A DNA stretch of 64,000 nt from NCBI RefSeq assembly GCF_963668215.1, contig NZ_OY764190.1, forward strand, positions 3,782,001-3,846,000. The letters are read 5' to 3'. The notes beneath the pieces were generated by a model that did not search any database, was not told where the DNA came from, and worked only from the letters and a program-made list of their open reading frames with translations. The position numbers and the translations under genes were made by a program. Below are positions 23,605 to 33,167 of the stretch, piece after piece. This stretch comes from an uncultured Desulfosarcina sp. Its GTDB lineage: Bacteria; Desulfobacterota; Desulfobacteria; Desulfobacterales; Desulfosarcinaceae. Every line of letters begins with the position of its first letter. The stretch's first letter is position 1.

Positions 23605-26600
23605 TCAACGGTGCCTTTCCACCATCCCCTCGGCCAATTTTTCCGCTGAACGGCCAAACAGGTCATCCACGGGAACATCTTCCAGGTAGTCATCGGACCA
23701 GGCAACACTGTTCTCCTGGACGATGTTCTTGATGTGTTCGTATTTGCCGCCCAGGGCCTTGACTTTGACGGCCAGCGGGATTTCCTCTTTGAAGCCGATA
23801 TTGAGCAGCAGCAGGTAGCGAATGCGGCTGCCGTCGGTGGGGTCCTCGGAGGTGGCCGGGATGACCACGATGCTGCGCCCGTCTTTTCGGCCCTTGCCGA
23901 TGTAGACGTTTCCCTCACGAACGATGATGCGTTTGGTGCCCTTGAGAACAGGGTCCTTTTCCACCCGGGAAGATAGTTCGGCCAGGATCCCCGTTTTTTT
24001 CAGAATCGTGATGGTGGTCTGATCGGTGGGGTCGCCGAGCAGCCCGAGGCCGTCGATGCGGTAGAGGATGCTGCCCTTGACGTGGTCGATCACGCCCTGG
24101 ATGTTCTTCATGACGATGACGTTGCGGTTGACCACCTGGGCGATATCCAGTTCGTGGTCGGTCAGGCTGTCGAAGAGCACCCCTTCGACCCGTTCGCTGA
24201 TGCGGCTGGTCCCCACGGTGACCGTCTTGGCCTGATGCTTGATTGCATCCACCGGGCGGGACATGAGGTTGATGGATTCTCCCAGCACCCGGAAAAGGGT
24301 GTCGATGACGTTTTTGGCCGTTCCCTTGAGCCCGAAATCCAACTCGAAATCGGTCAGGGGCAGACGACCGGAGAGGTATTTGAACAGCAGGGTCAGATCC
24401 GACGCATGGGTAATGGCCGCCGGGAAGCGGACATTTCTGCGGCGTTCGCGAAAGGCCCGGTAAAATTCGGCAATTTTCTCCCGGAAGCTTTTCTCCAGGA
24501 CGGCTTCGTAGACATCCAGTCCCCGGTCGGCCATTTCGTCGAGGGTGGTGTATAGCGATTCCCGGACCTCATGGAGAAAGCGCGAACCGTCGTGGATGGC
24601 CAGCGCGGCATGATAGCCCCAGATGTGCCCCACCAGCGTGTTGAGGATGGGAGCGAACTGGGGGCTGACCTGGGGAACGTGAAATACGTCTTCGGCGTAA
24701 GGGGCGAAACGCTCCTCCCCCTCGTCGGCAATGATCACCGGGGCCGCTTTGTGGGCTTTGAAGATGGCCGTATCCTTGATGATGTCCCCGATAACGGTTC
24801 CCCGGCAGCCGGCCGCACAGACGATGATCAGCGGTTCGGAGGAAAGATCGATGTGCTTCTTGTCTTCCACGAAATCCGAAGAGATGGTTTTGTAGCACAG
24901 TTCGCTGAGTTTGATGCGGATCTCGTCGGCCGACGCCTTGTTGGGGCCGCTGCCCACGGCCGCCCAATAGGTTTTGGTGGCCGCCAGTCGGCGGGCTGAT
25001 TTCTGGAGGGAAGGCCCCAGTGCCAGAACGCTGCGCATATGTTCCGGAATGCGCAGCAGTTCGGCAATCTGATCCGAAAGAAACTCGCTGGATCGGCGGC
25101 CCTTGATGCCGGCCACCTTGAGGCCCAGCAGGGCGCCGGCCACGATCTGGGAGTAGAAGGCCTTGGTGGAGGCCACGCTCATCTCGATATCCCTACCGCT
25201 GGAGGTGTACAAAACGCCGTCCACCTTGAAGGTAATGTCGGAATCTCTCCGGTTGACGATGGCCAGGGTGTGGGCGCCGCGGGCCTTCACCATGTCCACG
25301 GTACGGTTGGTATCGGTGGTGGTCCCGGACTGGCTGATGGCGACCACCAGGGTGTCGGCCATGCTGGTGGCGTCGTCGCCCTCGTTCAGTTCGAATCCGG
25401 ACAGCTCCGAGGCCTTGAGGGCCCGCAGCTGCACCGTGGGGTCGGCCAGGTAGGACTTGAGGATATCGGCGCAGGCCTGGGCCGCCACGCCGGCCGTTCC
25501 CTGGCCCACGAAAAAGATTCGCCGGATGCGGTCCTCACGAAAAGCCGTTTCCAACGAAGGCGGGAAAACCCGTTCGTCCAGGTGAACCGCATAGTGCTGG
25601 CCGTCTTCTTCTTCCCGGACCTTCCAGCGATTGAGCAGGGTGCGTTCCACCGAAAGGGGCGCTTCGGAGATCTCTTTGAGAAAGTAGTGGGAAAAGTCCT
25701 GGCGGTCGATATCCCGCGAGGTGATTTCCGTGTGCTTGATGTCGTCGTCGGTCAGTTCGATGGGCGTGCCATCATAATACATGGCCGTGATTCCGGACAG
25801 GCCGCCGGCAGAGCGCTGGTCCAGCACGAAAATCTGTCCCTGGGTCGGACCGTTTTTGCCTTCGGCCACCTGTTCGCCGTTCATCTTCAAGAAACGTTGT
25901 GTTTCTTCGATGAATCCGTAGACCTCCGAGGCCGACATGTAATGGTCTTCGGCCAATCCAACGAAAACAGCCTGGCCGCTGCCCTTCTGGGCCAGAAAAA
26001 ATTTTCCCGGGGCCAGATCGGTGTGCATGGCAATGGCGTGGGACCCCTGGAAGTCGCTGACCGCCAGCCGGAAGGCCTCGGCCACGTCCACGCCGGTCTG
26101 CAGATGTTTTTCGATCTGCAGGGGGATGATTTTGGTGTCCGTGGTAATCGACCCGGGGATGCTGCCCCCGTCGGCCTCCACGGCGGCTTTCAGTTCCATG
26201 TAGTTGTCGATATCGCCGTTGAGGCAGGCATGGATAATGGGGTGTTCCTTCAGGCAGGCGCCGGCCAGGGTGTTGTCCACCGGGTGGCAGTTGGGTTCGG
26301 TGATAGCCCCTACCGAGGCCCAGCGGGTATGGGAGGATACCGTGTGAAACGTGTGCGGCGCGGCGGCGATTTTTTGCAGGATACGATCCTTTTGAATCTG
26401 GCCGCGCAAAAAGCGGATGTTGTCGCCCAGGCTGCCGATCTCGGCAGCGATCTTGTAAACCATCGTGAGAGCCACGATAGCATCGCCATTTTCGGCAGTA
26501 GAGCGGTTGAAGCTGATGCTGGCGTTGCTCAGTACTTCCCCCTGCATGCGCTCTTCGAACTTGGCGGCCAGGTTTGCCTCGGTTAATTCGGCCTGCAACG

Positions 26601-27372
26601 GTTCGAATGTAGCTGCCGGCAAAATGAACAGAATGGAGATGCCCGCCGAATCCCGGCCGCGCACCTCCAACCGGTCGATGCTGTTGAGGACGGCATTGAT
26701 CTGGCGGAAAACGGTGACGCAGCCGTCGGCAACGGGTGCTTCGCCGCCGGACATCAGGACCTGGACCCGCTCGATATTTGCGGCCAGTTCCACATCCAGG
26801 CACCAGACCATGTCTTTTAGCATTTCAATGCGGGTGGCGATGATATCCACCGCCTGGGGGTCGAGGCTGCCAACCTGTTCGGACAATCGATCCTGTTCTT
26901 CTTTCAGCAGGGCGGCCAGCCGGGCGGATAATCGGGCCAGATGCTGCCGGGCGGACGGATTCGAAAAAAGGGCCAGAAAGGAGTCCTCCCTTTTGAGCGC
27001 CCGGATGTCGGACAGCAAAGTGTTCAGCGTAGCCTGCCCGGCCAGGTAGCCATCGGCGATCGCATCGATCCGACGGGCGCAGGAATCCAGGCCGGCGCCG
27101 GCAGCGGTGTCGATGCGGTTTTCCAGGCCGGCGAGATCGATATCGATTTTTCCCCTGGTTTTGCCTTTGACGGCAATGATGCCGGCCAGGCCGCAACACA
27201 GCAGACTGGCAGAGCAGGGAAAGAAAATAATTGCCGGGCCTTGCACCCGCGACGGGTGACGGCCCCAGCAAACGGCCGGCCACTGGAAATTGCGGCTGCG
27301 GATTTTTCGTTGCAGATCGGACAGAAACCCTGCCGTTCTTCTGGCAGAAAGTACAATTCGGTTTGCGCTCAT
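23605..27372 (-). CDS. Giant GlmS-like protein: split glutaminase domain, two SIS domains, extra C-terminus
   Basis: Relative of glutamine-fructose-6-phosphate aminotransferase, 1255 residues against about 610 in GlmS. The class II glutaminase core is recognisable but expanded: CCGLAGII at 59-66 (Cys60 as the would-be nucleophile), then a helical insert of about 170 residues, then RLEVRGRDSAG (about 235-244) and HTRWASVGAITEPNCHP (about 345-361). Two sugar-isomerase (SIS) domains follow (about 630-790 and 800-960; VGQGTAGVAAQA, ISQSGTTTDT, VGSGPNKASADEIRIKLSEL), then about 280 extra residues. The ATG at 27372 has AAAGGA just upstream, so the nucleophile Cys sits 60 residues inside the protein and would need cleavage to become N-terminal. 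It follows kdnB closely and may supply an amino sugar for the envelope. Confidence 0.8.
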   Translation of the reverse strand: MSANRIVLSARRTAGFLSDLQRKIRSRNFQWPAVCWGRHPSRVQGPAIIFFPCSASLLCCGLAGIIAVKGKTRGKIDIDLAGLENRIDTAAGAGLDSCARRIDAIADGYLAGQATLNTLLSDIRALKREDSFLALFSNPSARQHLARLSARLAALLKEEQDRLSEQVGSLDPQAVDIIATRIEMLKDMVWCLDVELAANIERVQVLMSGGEAPVADGCVTVFRQINAVLNSIDRLEVRGRDSAGISILFILPAATFEPLQAELTEANLAAKFEERMQGEVLSNASISFNRSTAENGDAIVALTMVYKIAAEIGSLGDNIRFLRGQIQKDRILQKIAAAPHTFHTVSSHTRWASVGAITEPNCHPVDNTLAGACLKEHPIIHACLNGDIDNYMELKAAVEADGGSIPGSITTDTKIIPLQIEKHLQTGVDVAEAFRLAVSDFQGSHAIAMHTDLAPGKFFLAQKGSGQAVFVGLAEDHYMSASEVYGFIEETQRFLKMNGEQVAEGKNGPTQGQIFVLDQRSAGGLSGITAMYYDGTPIELTDDDIKHTEITSRDIDRQDFSHYFLKEISEAPLSVERTLLNRWKVREEEDGQHYAVHLDERVFPPSLETAFREDRIRRIFFVGQGTAGVAAQACADILKSYLADPTVQLRALKASELSGFELNEGDDATSMADTLVVAISQSGTTTDTNRTVDMVKARGAHTLAIVNRRDSDITFKVDGVLYTSSGRDIEMSVASTKAFYSQIVAGALLGLKVAGIKGRRSSEFLSDQIAELLRIPEHMRSVLALGPSLQKSARRLAATKTYWAAVGSGPNKASADEIRIKLSELCYKTISSDFVEDKKHIDLSSEPLIIVCAAGCRGTVIGDIIKDTAIFKAHKAAPVIIADEGEERFAPYAEDVFHVPQVSPQFAPILNTLVGHIWGYHAALAIHDGSRFLHEVRESLYTTLDEMADRGLDVYEAVLEKSFREKIAEFYRAFRERRRNVRFPAAITHASDLTLLFKYLSGRLPLTDFELDFGLKGTAKNVIDTLFRVLGESINLMSRPVDAIKHQAKTVTVGTSRISERVEGVLFDSLTDHELDIAQVVNRNVIVMKNIQGVIDHVKGSILYRIDGLGLLGDPTDQTTITILKKTGILAELSSRVEKDPVLKGTKRIIVREGNVYIGKGRKDGRSIVVIPATSEDPTDGSRIRYLLLLNIGFKEEIPLAVKVKALGGKYEHIKNIVQENSVAWSDDYLEDVPVDDLFGRSAEKLAEGMVERHR

Positions 27373-27417
27373 GGCATTCCTTTATCCCGCTTCTCAGAAT
27401 ACAATTTTTTTAAACCG

Positions 27418-28497
27418 TCACATTTTCAGGTACAGTTCTCGGATCTTGTCCCGGGTCATGATCGTTTTCCAGTCCTTGCCCAGGGCGTTTTCCCACAGGG
27501 GTTCCAGCACCAGGGCCACGTTGATCATGGTGTCCATCTGGGCGTCGGTGAGGCCCGACACCAGATTACGCGGCAGGTCGATTCCCTGACGGTCCATCAT
27601 CTTGCGGAATTCGCGCACCCCTTCCGGGTAGTAGTCCTCCAGGTAGTCGAAGACCACCGAGTTGCCGATGCCGTGATGCATGCCCAGCACGAAGGCAAGT
27701 CCGTAGGACAGGGCATGGCAGATGCCCACCTGGGAATAGGCGATGCTCATGCCGCCGCAATAGGAGGCCATCATCAGCTTGTCGTCGGCATCCGGGGTGT
27801 CGGTGAGAAATACCTGGCGGCACAAATCCATGGATTTTTCGCCATAGGCCTGGGAAAAGCTGTTGAGGTAGGTCCCTGTCAGCGATTCCACGCAGTGAAT
27901 GTAACAGTCCATGCCGGTATAGAACCGCTGCGGGTTGGGGGCATCGGCGATCATCTCCGGATCCAGGACAATCTGGTCGAAGACGGTGTGATCGGAGTTG
28001 AGGCCCAGCTTCTTTTCCGGCCCGGTGAGCACCGTGGTGCGGGAGACCTCGGCCCCGGTTCCCGACAGCGTCGGAACCGCGCAGTGGTAGACCGCCGGGT
28101 TCTTGATTAAATCCCATCCCTGGTAATCGGCGGAGGAACCTTCGTTGGTGAGCATGAGCGCAACGGCCTTGGCCAGGTCCATGGTGCTGCCGCCGCCGAT
28201 GCCGATCACCCCCGAGGGGCGGCGATCATGTTTATCGACCATGTACTTTTTAACCTGTGTGGTGAGCTGATCCACATATTTGGTCTTGGGCTCGTCGTCC
28301 ACATTGACCCAGATCAACAGGTCGTCGGCTTTCATGGGCAGCCTGTCCTTGAGCCGTCCGGATTCGAAAACATCGTCCACCAAAAACACCATGACCGCGT
28401 TTTTGCCGGACCGCTGCTCATCGAGGATGTCGCCCAGTTGGGAGAAGCACCCCCGCCCGAACACCACTTTGGAAACCATTTTAAAGTTGCGAAACAT
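27418..28497 (-). CDS. kdnB: Kdo 8-oxidase, iron-containing alcohol dehydrogenase family
   Basis: Likely oxidises the C8 hydroxyl of Kdo so that KdnA can aminate it, giving 8-amino-Kdo (Kdo8N) for LPS, as shown in Shewanella. The 359-residue product is a group III metal-dependent alcohol dehydrogenase: GIGGGSTMDLAKA (NAD-binding, about 98-110), VPTLSGTGAEVS, the metal ligands in GMDCYIHCVESLTG and in the HHGIGNSVVF box, with an overall length of 359 as expected. The call to KdnB rests on its pairing with a kdnA-like aminotransferase gene and on the N-terminal MFRNFKMVSKVVFGRG style; a general alcohol dehydrogenase is the alternative. Confidence 0.8.
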   Translation of the reverse strand: MFRNFKMVSKVVFGRGCFSQLGDILDEQRSGKNAVMVFLVDDVFESGRLKDRLPMKADDLLIWVNVDDEPKTKYVDQLTTQVKKYMVDKHDRRPSGVIGIGGGSTMDLAKAVALMLTNEGSSADYQGWDLIKNPAVYHCAVPTLSGTGAEVSRTTVLTGPEKKLGLNSDHTVFDQIVLDPEMIADAPNPQRFYTGMDCYIHCVESLTGTYLNSFSQAYGEKSMDLCRQVFLTDTPDADDKLMMASYCGGMSIAYSQVGICHALSYGLAFVLGMHHGIGNSVVFDYLEDYYPEGVREFRKMMDRQGIDLPRNLVSGLTDAQMDTMINVALVLEPLWENALGKDWKTIMTRDKIRELYLKM

Positions 28498-28538
28498 ATG
28501 TCCATCCTTGTTTGAATTTTATCTATAAATTGTTAGCC

Positions 28539-28596
28539 GAGGATTCAAGGGGTTGAAAGACAAAAAGATGAATTCCAAATTTCCTGTTGAATCCTC
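28539..28596. repeat. Inverted repeat between kdnA and kdnB
   Basis: GAGGATTCAA at 28539-28548 and TTGAATCCTC at 28587-28596, a perfect 10-bp stem with a 38-base loop, inside the 106-base gap between the two genes. It may adjust relative expression or stabilise RNA ends; no T run follows. Confidence 0.45.
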
Positions 28597-28603
28597 AATA
28601 TTT

Positions 28604-29797
28604 TTAAACGACCTCTTTCAGGGCCGCCAGCGTTGCGTCGATACGCTGCTGCAGTTGTGCTTCGGTCCATCCCAGCTTGATCTGCATGGAGATGGCCCTT
28701 TCCATGAGGGCGTCGGATGCCGGCAGGGCGATGGAACCATAGTCCGGGCAGTTGGGCAGGGTCTGGACGGCCAGGCGGGCCGATGCCCGCAGCGCCTGGA
28801 AATGGTTCCATTTGCGCAAGTAATGCCAGTTGTTGTCGAACCAGTGGAAACAGCCATCCACGCCGGCTTGACCCAGGGCCTTGACTGCCGCCCGGGCGCT
28901 CTGCAGATCCGGCATGAAAAAGGTCAGGAAGGTGGCCGAGTCTCCTTCCGGGTCCGGTAATTGGCGGAAGGTAACCCCATCAACGGCCTGCATGGCCGTT
29001 TTGATGGCCGCCTTGTTGCGCCGCTGGGTGTCCAGAATCCAGTCCAGTTTTCGCAGCTGAGCCAGGCCCACGGCGGCATTGAGTTCGCTGATGCGGTAGT
29101 TGGCGCCGATGATCAGGTGGTCTTCGGCGCCGCGGTCTGTGCCGATGTGGTCGTGGCCGTGGTCGGCATAGGCATGGGCGGCCTTGTAGACATCCTGGTC
29201 GTCGGTAACGACGGCGCCCCCTTCGCCGCAGGTAATGGTCTTGACCGGGTCGAAGGAGAAGCAGCCAGCCTTGCCGAAGCTGCCCAAAGCCTTGCCCCGG
29301 TAGCTGGCCCCCACGCTCTGGCAGGCATCTTCCAGAAGGATCAGCCCCTTGCGGTCGCAAAGCGCCTGAATTTCATCGATGCGGGCCATGGAGCCGCACA
29401 TGTGCACGGGAATGACGGCCCGGGTGGCCGGTGTGACGGCCGCCTCAATCCCTTCCGGCGAAAGGCAGAGCGTTTCGTCGATTTCGGCAAAGACCGGTAC
29501 GGCCCCGGCCATGAGCACCGACTCGACGGTGGCCACGAAGGTAAACGGCGGCACGATCACCTCGTCCCCGGCGCCGATCCCGCAGGCCGCCATGGCAATG
29601 GAAAGGGCCGCGGTGCCGCTGGCACAAAGATGCGCATGGGCCACTTTCAGGCGTTGGGCCAGTTCGGCCTCGAATTCCCGGGCCTTCCAGTGGCCCTGGC
29701 GGGCGCCGTCAAATCCGTAGCGGAATAAAACGCCCGTTTCTAGTACATCGTTGACCTGGCTGCGCTCCTCGTCGCCGAAAATTTCAAATCCTGGCAT
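28604..29797 (-). CDS. kdnA: Kdo8N aminotransferase, DegT/DnrJ/EryC1 family
   Basis: PLP enzyme expected to transfer an amino group from glutamate to 8-oxo-Kdo, forming Kdo8N with KdnB. ATG at 29797 follows AAGGAG at seven bases (a longer upstream frame is not the gene). The 397-residue product shows the fold type I aminotransferase series: ASGTAALSIAM, DEVIVPPFTFVATVESVL, PVHMCGSMARID, LLEDACQS, FSFDPVKTITCGEGGAV (the PLP lysine in the SFDPVK box) and NYRISELNAAVGLAQL. The closing part is typical for sugar aminotransferases. Its start lies 16 bases after the transpeptidase stop, and kdnB follows, so they form one unit. Confidence 0.83.
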   Translation of the reverse strand: MPGFEIFGDEERSQVNDVLETGVLFRYGFDGARQGHWKAREFEAELAQRLKVAHAHLCASGTAALSIAMAACGIGAGDEVIVPPFTFVATVESVLMAGAVPVFAEIDETLCLSPEGIEAAVTPATRAVIPVHMCGSMARIDEIQALCDRKGLILLEDACQSVGASYRGKALGSFGKAGCFSFDPVKTITCGEGGAVVTDDQDVYKAAHAYADHGHDHIGTDRGAEDHLIIGANYRISELNAAVGLAQLRKLDWILDTQRRNKAAIKTAMQAVDGVTFRQLPDPEGDSATFLTFFMPDLQSARAAVKALGQAGVDGCFHWFDNNWHYLRKWNHFQALRASARLAVQTLPNCPDYGSIALPASDALMERAISMQIKLGWTEAQLQQRIDATLAALKEVV

Positions 29798-29813
29798 AAT
29801 CGATCTCCTTTTC

Positions 29814-31211
29814 CTATCCGCTGGAGTCCTCGCCGTTTTCTTTCTGCCTGGCGAAATAGTCCTTGAAGTAATGTTCGATGGCCATGCGGGCGTACTGCCC
29901 GGCCCGAATGCCGATATACTCTTCATGGGCCACCACCACGGCCACCACCATTTTTTCGTGGCCCTTTTTCTCGTTCGCATAGCCCACATACCAGTCGAAA
30001 CGGGCATCGTGGGCGCGATTGAAAATCGATCCGGTCTTGCCGCCCAGCGTCAGGCGGGAAAGGACCTTGCTGCGGCGGTATCCGCGAAATATTTTCCTGG
30101 CCGTGCCCGATGTCACCGTGGCGGTCATCAATTGGCGCAGCACCTCGGCCGTGTGTGCAGATACCGCCGCCTCCATGAACCGTGGCCGGGTTTCGTAGAC
30201 CGGTTTGCCCGCATCGTCGGTGATCCGGTCGACCAGGGTCGGCTCCACCGGTGTGCCGCCGTTGACCACGGCCGAGACGATGACCGCCCCGTGCAGGGGG
30301 CTGAGGGTGGTCTGGCGGTTGAATCCGCTGGCGATTTCGGCCCGGTGGTAGGTGTCGTCATCTACTGCCAGCCGGCTGGTGGGCCAGGGAAGCTCGAAAT
30401 TCACGCTTCGGTTGAAGCCGAAGGCCTCTCCATAGACTTCGAGAGCCCGGGGCTCCAGATACAGGGCTCCGATTTTGCCGAACACCGGATTGACGGACTG
30501 GGCGAACGAATCCTTGAAAGAGATGGAATTGGTGTAGCGGTTGGTCTTGTCCGTCAATTGGCGCTTGTACAGGGTATGCTTGTACCCGTTGAATTTCAAT
30601 CGGGTCCCGGCCCCATAGCCCTTCTCCTCGACCGCCGCTGCCGCCGTTACGATCTTGAACAGGCTGGCTGCCGGATAATCGGCGGTCAGGCAAGGGTCCT
30701 GCTGGGGATCGATTTTATTGAATCCGGCCATGGTCAGGATCCGGCCCGTATCGGGTTCCATGGCCACGATGCCGATATAACGGGAGTTGACCCGGTCCAT
30801 GCGCTTGAGCAGATACTGCTGAAGATCGAGGTTCAGGCTGGTCGCCACCCGGTAGGGGCGGCCGTCGAATGTCACTTGCAGGACGTGCTCTTTCAGGTTG
30901 ACCAGCGGCGTACTGCCCAGAAGGATCTGAACATCGCTTTTCTCGATCCGTGCACCGGTGTCAACCGCTGCCGGTGCTGTCGCCTGCCGGGCAGGGACAT
31001 GTTTTTCCTCCCGGGAACCGGGTGCAAGGACCCAATATCCGACCCCCAACAATAGAACCACGAAGACCAGGACGAACCCGCTGTATTTGCGGTGGTGCAG
31101 TCGGTCGCGCCGGGTCGGCAGGTACTGCCGCCGCAGGCGCTCCTGATAGGCCCGCCAGTCGAGGTGGTCGAGTTGATGCGCCGGCGTTTTTTTTCCTCTG
31201 AACAGGGGCAA
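29814..31211 (-). CDS. Penicillin-binding transpeptidase with one membrane anchor
   Basis: Class B-like peptidoglycan transpeptidase of 465 residues: basic cytoplasmic tail (1-43), membrane anchor (about 45-62), a short linker domain, then the transpeptidase domain with SLFK (183-186, active serine), SVN (240-242) and KTGS (393-396) in correct order and spacing. It lacks the long pedestal domain of PBP2 or PBP3, so it is a short class B type. It acts on the periplasmic face. It lies between metG and kdnA on the same strand, which ties wall synthesis to the LPS-modification genes but may only be shared transcription. Confidence 0.87.
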   Translation of the reverse strand: MPLFRGKKTPAHQLDHLDWRAYQERLRRQYLPTRRDRLHHRKYSGFVLVFVVLLLGVGYWVLAPGSREEKHVPARQATAPAAVDTGARIEKSDVQILLGSTPLVNLKEHVLQVTFDGRPYRVATSLNLDLQQYLLKRMDRVNSRYIGIVAMEPDTGRILTMAGFNKIDPQQDPCLTADYPAASLFKIVTAAAAVEEKGYGAGTRLKFNGYKHTLYKRQLTDKTNRYTNSISFKDSFAQSVNPVFGKIGALYLEPRALEVYGEAFGFNRSVNFELPWPTSRLAVDDDTYHRAEIASGFNRQTTLSPLHGAVIVSAVVNGGTPVEPTLVDRITDDAGKPVYETRPRFMEAAVSAHTAEVLRQLMTATVTSGTARKIFRGYRRSKVLSRLTLGGKTGSIFNRAHDARFDWYVGYANEKKGHEKMVVAVVVAHEEYIGIRAGQYARMAIEHYFKDYFARQKENGEDSSG

Positions 31212-31241
31212 GATTCAATCGTTCCGTTTTAAAAGCCGCCG

Positions 31242-33164
31242 TCAGGACAGCGCCGTACCCGGCTTGACCGGTTTGTCCAACGTGGCCACCGTTACGCCGG
31301 CATCGTCCGTTGCCGCGATGAGCATGCCCCTGGAGAGCACCCCCATGAGTTTGGCCGGTTTCAGGTTGGCCACGACAATGACCTGCTTGCCCACCAATGC
31401 TTCCGGATCATAGTGGCCGGCAATGCCTGAAACGATGGTCCGCTCTTCGCCCATATCCACGGTGATCTCCAACAGCTTCTTAGCCCGGGGGACCGCCTTG
31501 GCGGCCACCACGGTGGCCACGCGCAAATCGATTTTGGCAAAATCGTCGATGGTGATTTCCGGTTTGATCGGCTTTGCAACTGCATCGGAGGGCTGCTTTT
31601 CCGCAGCTACCGTCTTTTGTTTGTCCGGATCGATGCGCGGAAACAGGGAGACGGATTTTTTCAGCTTGACACCCGCCTTGAGGCTTTTCCAGGTGGTGAG
31701 CTTTTCCAGTTTGAAGAAATCGTCGTCGCCGGAAAGTCCCAGGTGGGCCTGCATGGTGGCGGCGGTGTCGGGCATTACCGGATAGATCAGGCCCGATATG
31801 ATGCGCAGTCCTTCCAGCAGGTTGTAAATCACCGTCTGCAGTTGTTTGCGCGCGGCCTTGTCTTTTGCCAGCACCCATGGTGCGGTAACGTCCACATATT
31901 TGTTCAGGTGGGTGATCAATTCCCATACGGCAGATAGGCCCTTGTGAAAGGCGAACTGTTCCATGCTTTCAGTGTACGCATCGATAGCCGCTTTGGTATT
32001 GTTTACCAGTCCCAGGTCCATCTCCTTTTGGGCGGCGGGGTCCGGTTCGGGAACCACACCGCCAAAATACTTGTGGGCCATGGAGATCACCCGGGAGAAG
32101 AGGTTGCCCAGGTCGTTGGCCAGATCCGAGTTGATCCGCTGAACCAGGGCCTCTTCGTTGAAGTTGGAGTCCAGGCCGAAAGCCATGTCCCGCATGAGAA
32201 AAAAACGGAAGGCGTCCAGACCGTAAACGTTTTTCATTTCCAGCGGTTCGACCACATTGCCGATGCTTTTGGACATCTTGCTCTGGTCCACGTTCCAGTA
32301 GCCGTGGACGTTGAGGTGCTGGTAAACCGGGATGCCGGCGGCCTTGAGCATGATGGGCCAGTAGATGCCGTGGGGCTTGAGAATGTCCTTGGCCACGATA
32401 TGCTGGGCCACGGGCCAGAAGGTCTTGTACAGTTTGCCGTCCGGATAGCCCAGGGCGGAGATGTAATTGAGCAGGGCATCGAACCACACGTAGGTCACGT
32501 AGTCGTGGTCGAAAGGCAGGGTGATGCCCCATTTAATACGGGATTTGGGCCTGGAGATGCACAGGTCTTCCAGCGGCTCGCGCAAAAAGGCCAGAACCTC
32601 GTTCTTGTAACGTTCGGGCCGGATAAAATCGGGGTGCTGCTGGATGTGGTCGATGAGCCACTGCTGGTAGCGGCTCATCTTGAAAAAGTAGTTGGACTCC
32701 TTGATAATTTCCGGCGGCGTCTGGTGGTCCGGGCAGCATCCGTCCACCAGTTCCCGTTCGGTGTAGAAGCGTTCGCAGCCGAAGCAGTAGAGTCCTTCGT
32801 ATTCGCTGAAATAGATGTCCCCGGCGTCGTAGATGCGCTGAAGAATTTTCTCCACCACGGCCATGTGGGCCTTGTCGGTGGTGCGGATGAAGGCGTCGTT
32901 GGAGATGTTCAACTCCGGCCACAGTTTGCGGAACAGGCCGCTGATCTGGTCCACGTACTGCCTGGGCGTCTGGTTCTCTTTCTTGGCGGCGCGGACGATT
33001 TTGTCCCCGTGTTCGTCGGTGCCGGTGAGAAAATAGGTCCGGTCGCTGCTCATGGCGTGGAAGCGGCGGACAACGTCTGCCGCGATAGTGGTATAGGCAT
33101 GGCCCAGGTGCGGACGGGCGTTTACGTAGTAGATGGGGGTGGTGATATAAAAGGGAGCGGCCAT
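31242..33164 (-). CDS. metG: Methionyl-tRNA synthetase with C-terminal tRNA-binding domain
   Basis: Charges tRNA-Met. 640 residues: Rossmann catalytic core with the HIGH-type box (ARPHLGH, about 16-22), a zinc-knuckle insert (CFGCERFYTERELVDGCCPDH), the KMSKS loop intact (DQSKMSKSIGN), anticodon-binding helices, and a C-terminal EMAP/Trbp111-like OB domain (about 530-640; IDLRVATVVAAKAVPRAKKLL, SGIAGHY). Start ATG at 33164 follows ricT with a 3-base gap. The gene is in a long minus-strand run from holB to the GlmS-like gene. Confidence 0.97.
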   Translation of the reverse strand: MAAPFYITTPIYYVNARPHLGHAYTTIAADVVRRFHAMSSDRTYFLTGTDEHGDKIVRAAKKENQTPRQYVDQISGLFRKLWPELNISNDAFIRTTDKAHMAVVEKILQRIYDAGDIYFSEYEGLYCFGCERFYTERELVDGCCPDHQTPPEIIKESNYFFKMSRYQQWLIDHIQQHPDFIRPERYKNEVLAFLREPLEDLCISRPKSRIKWGITLPFDHDYVTYVWFDALLNYISALGYPDGKLYKTFWPVAQHIVAKDILKPHGIYWPIMLKAAGIPVYQHLNVHGYWNVDQSKMSKSIGNVVEPLEMKNVYGLDAFRFFLMRDMAFGLDSNFNEEALVQRINSDLANDLGNLFSRVISMAHKYFGGVVPEPDPAAQKEMDLGLVNNTKAAIDAYTESMEQFAFHKGLSAVWELITHLNKYVDVTAPWVLAKDKAARKQLQTVIYNLLEGLRIISGLIYPVMPDTAATMQAHLGLSGDDDFFKLEKLTTWKSLKAGVKLKKSVSLFPRIDPDKQKTVAAEKQPSDAVAKPIKPEITIDDFAKIDLRVATVVAAKAVPRAKKLLEITVDMGEERTIVSGIAGHYDPEALVGKQVIVVANLKPAKLMGVLSRGMLIAATDDAGVTVATLDKPVKPGTALS

Positions 33165-33167
33165 GAT

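Noticed and set aside
25039..26586. A 515-codon plus-strand frame
   Set aside because: Antisense to the GlmS-like gene; Gly/His/Gln-rich shadow composition.
29751..31055. A 434-codon plus-strand frame
   Set aside because: Antisense to the transpeptidase, whose three active-site motifs are all in the minus frame.
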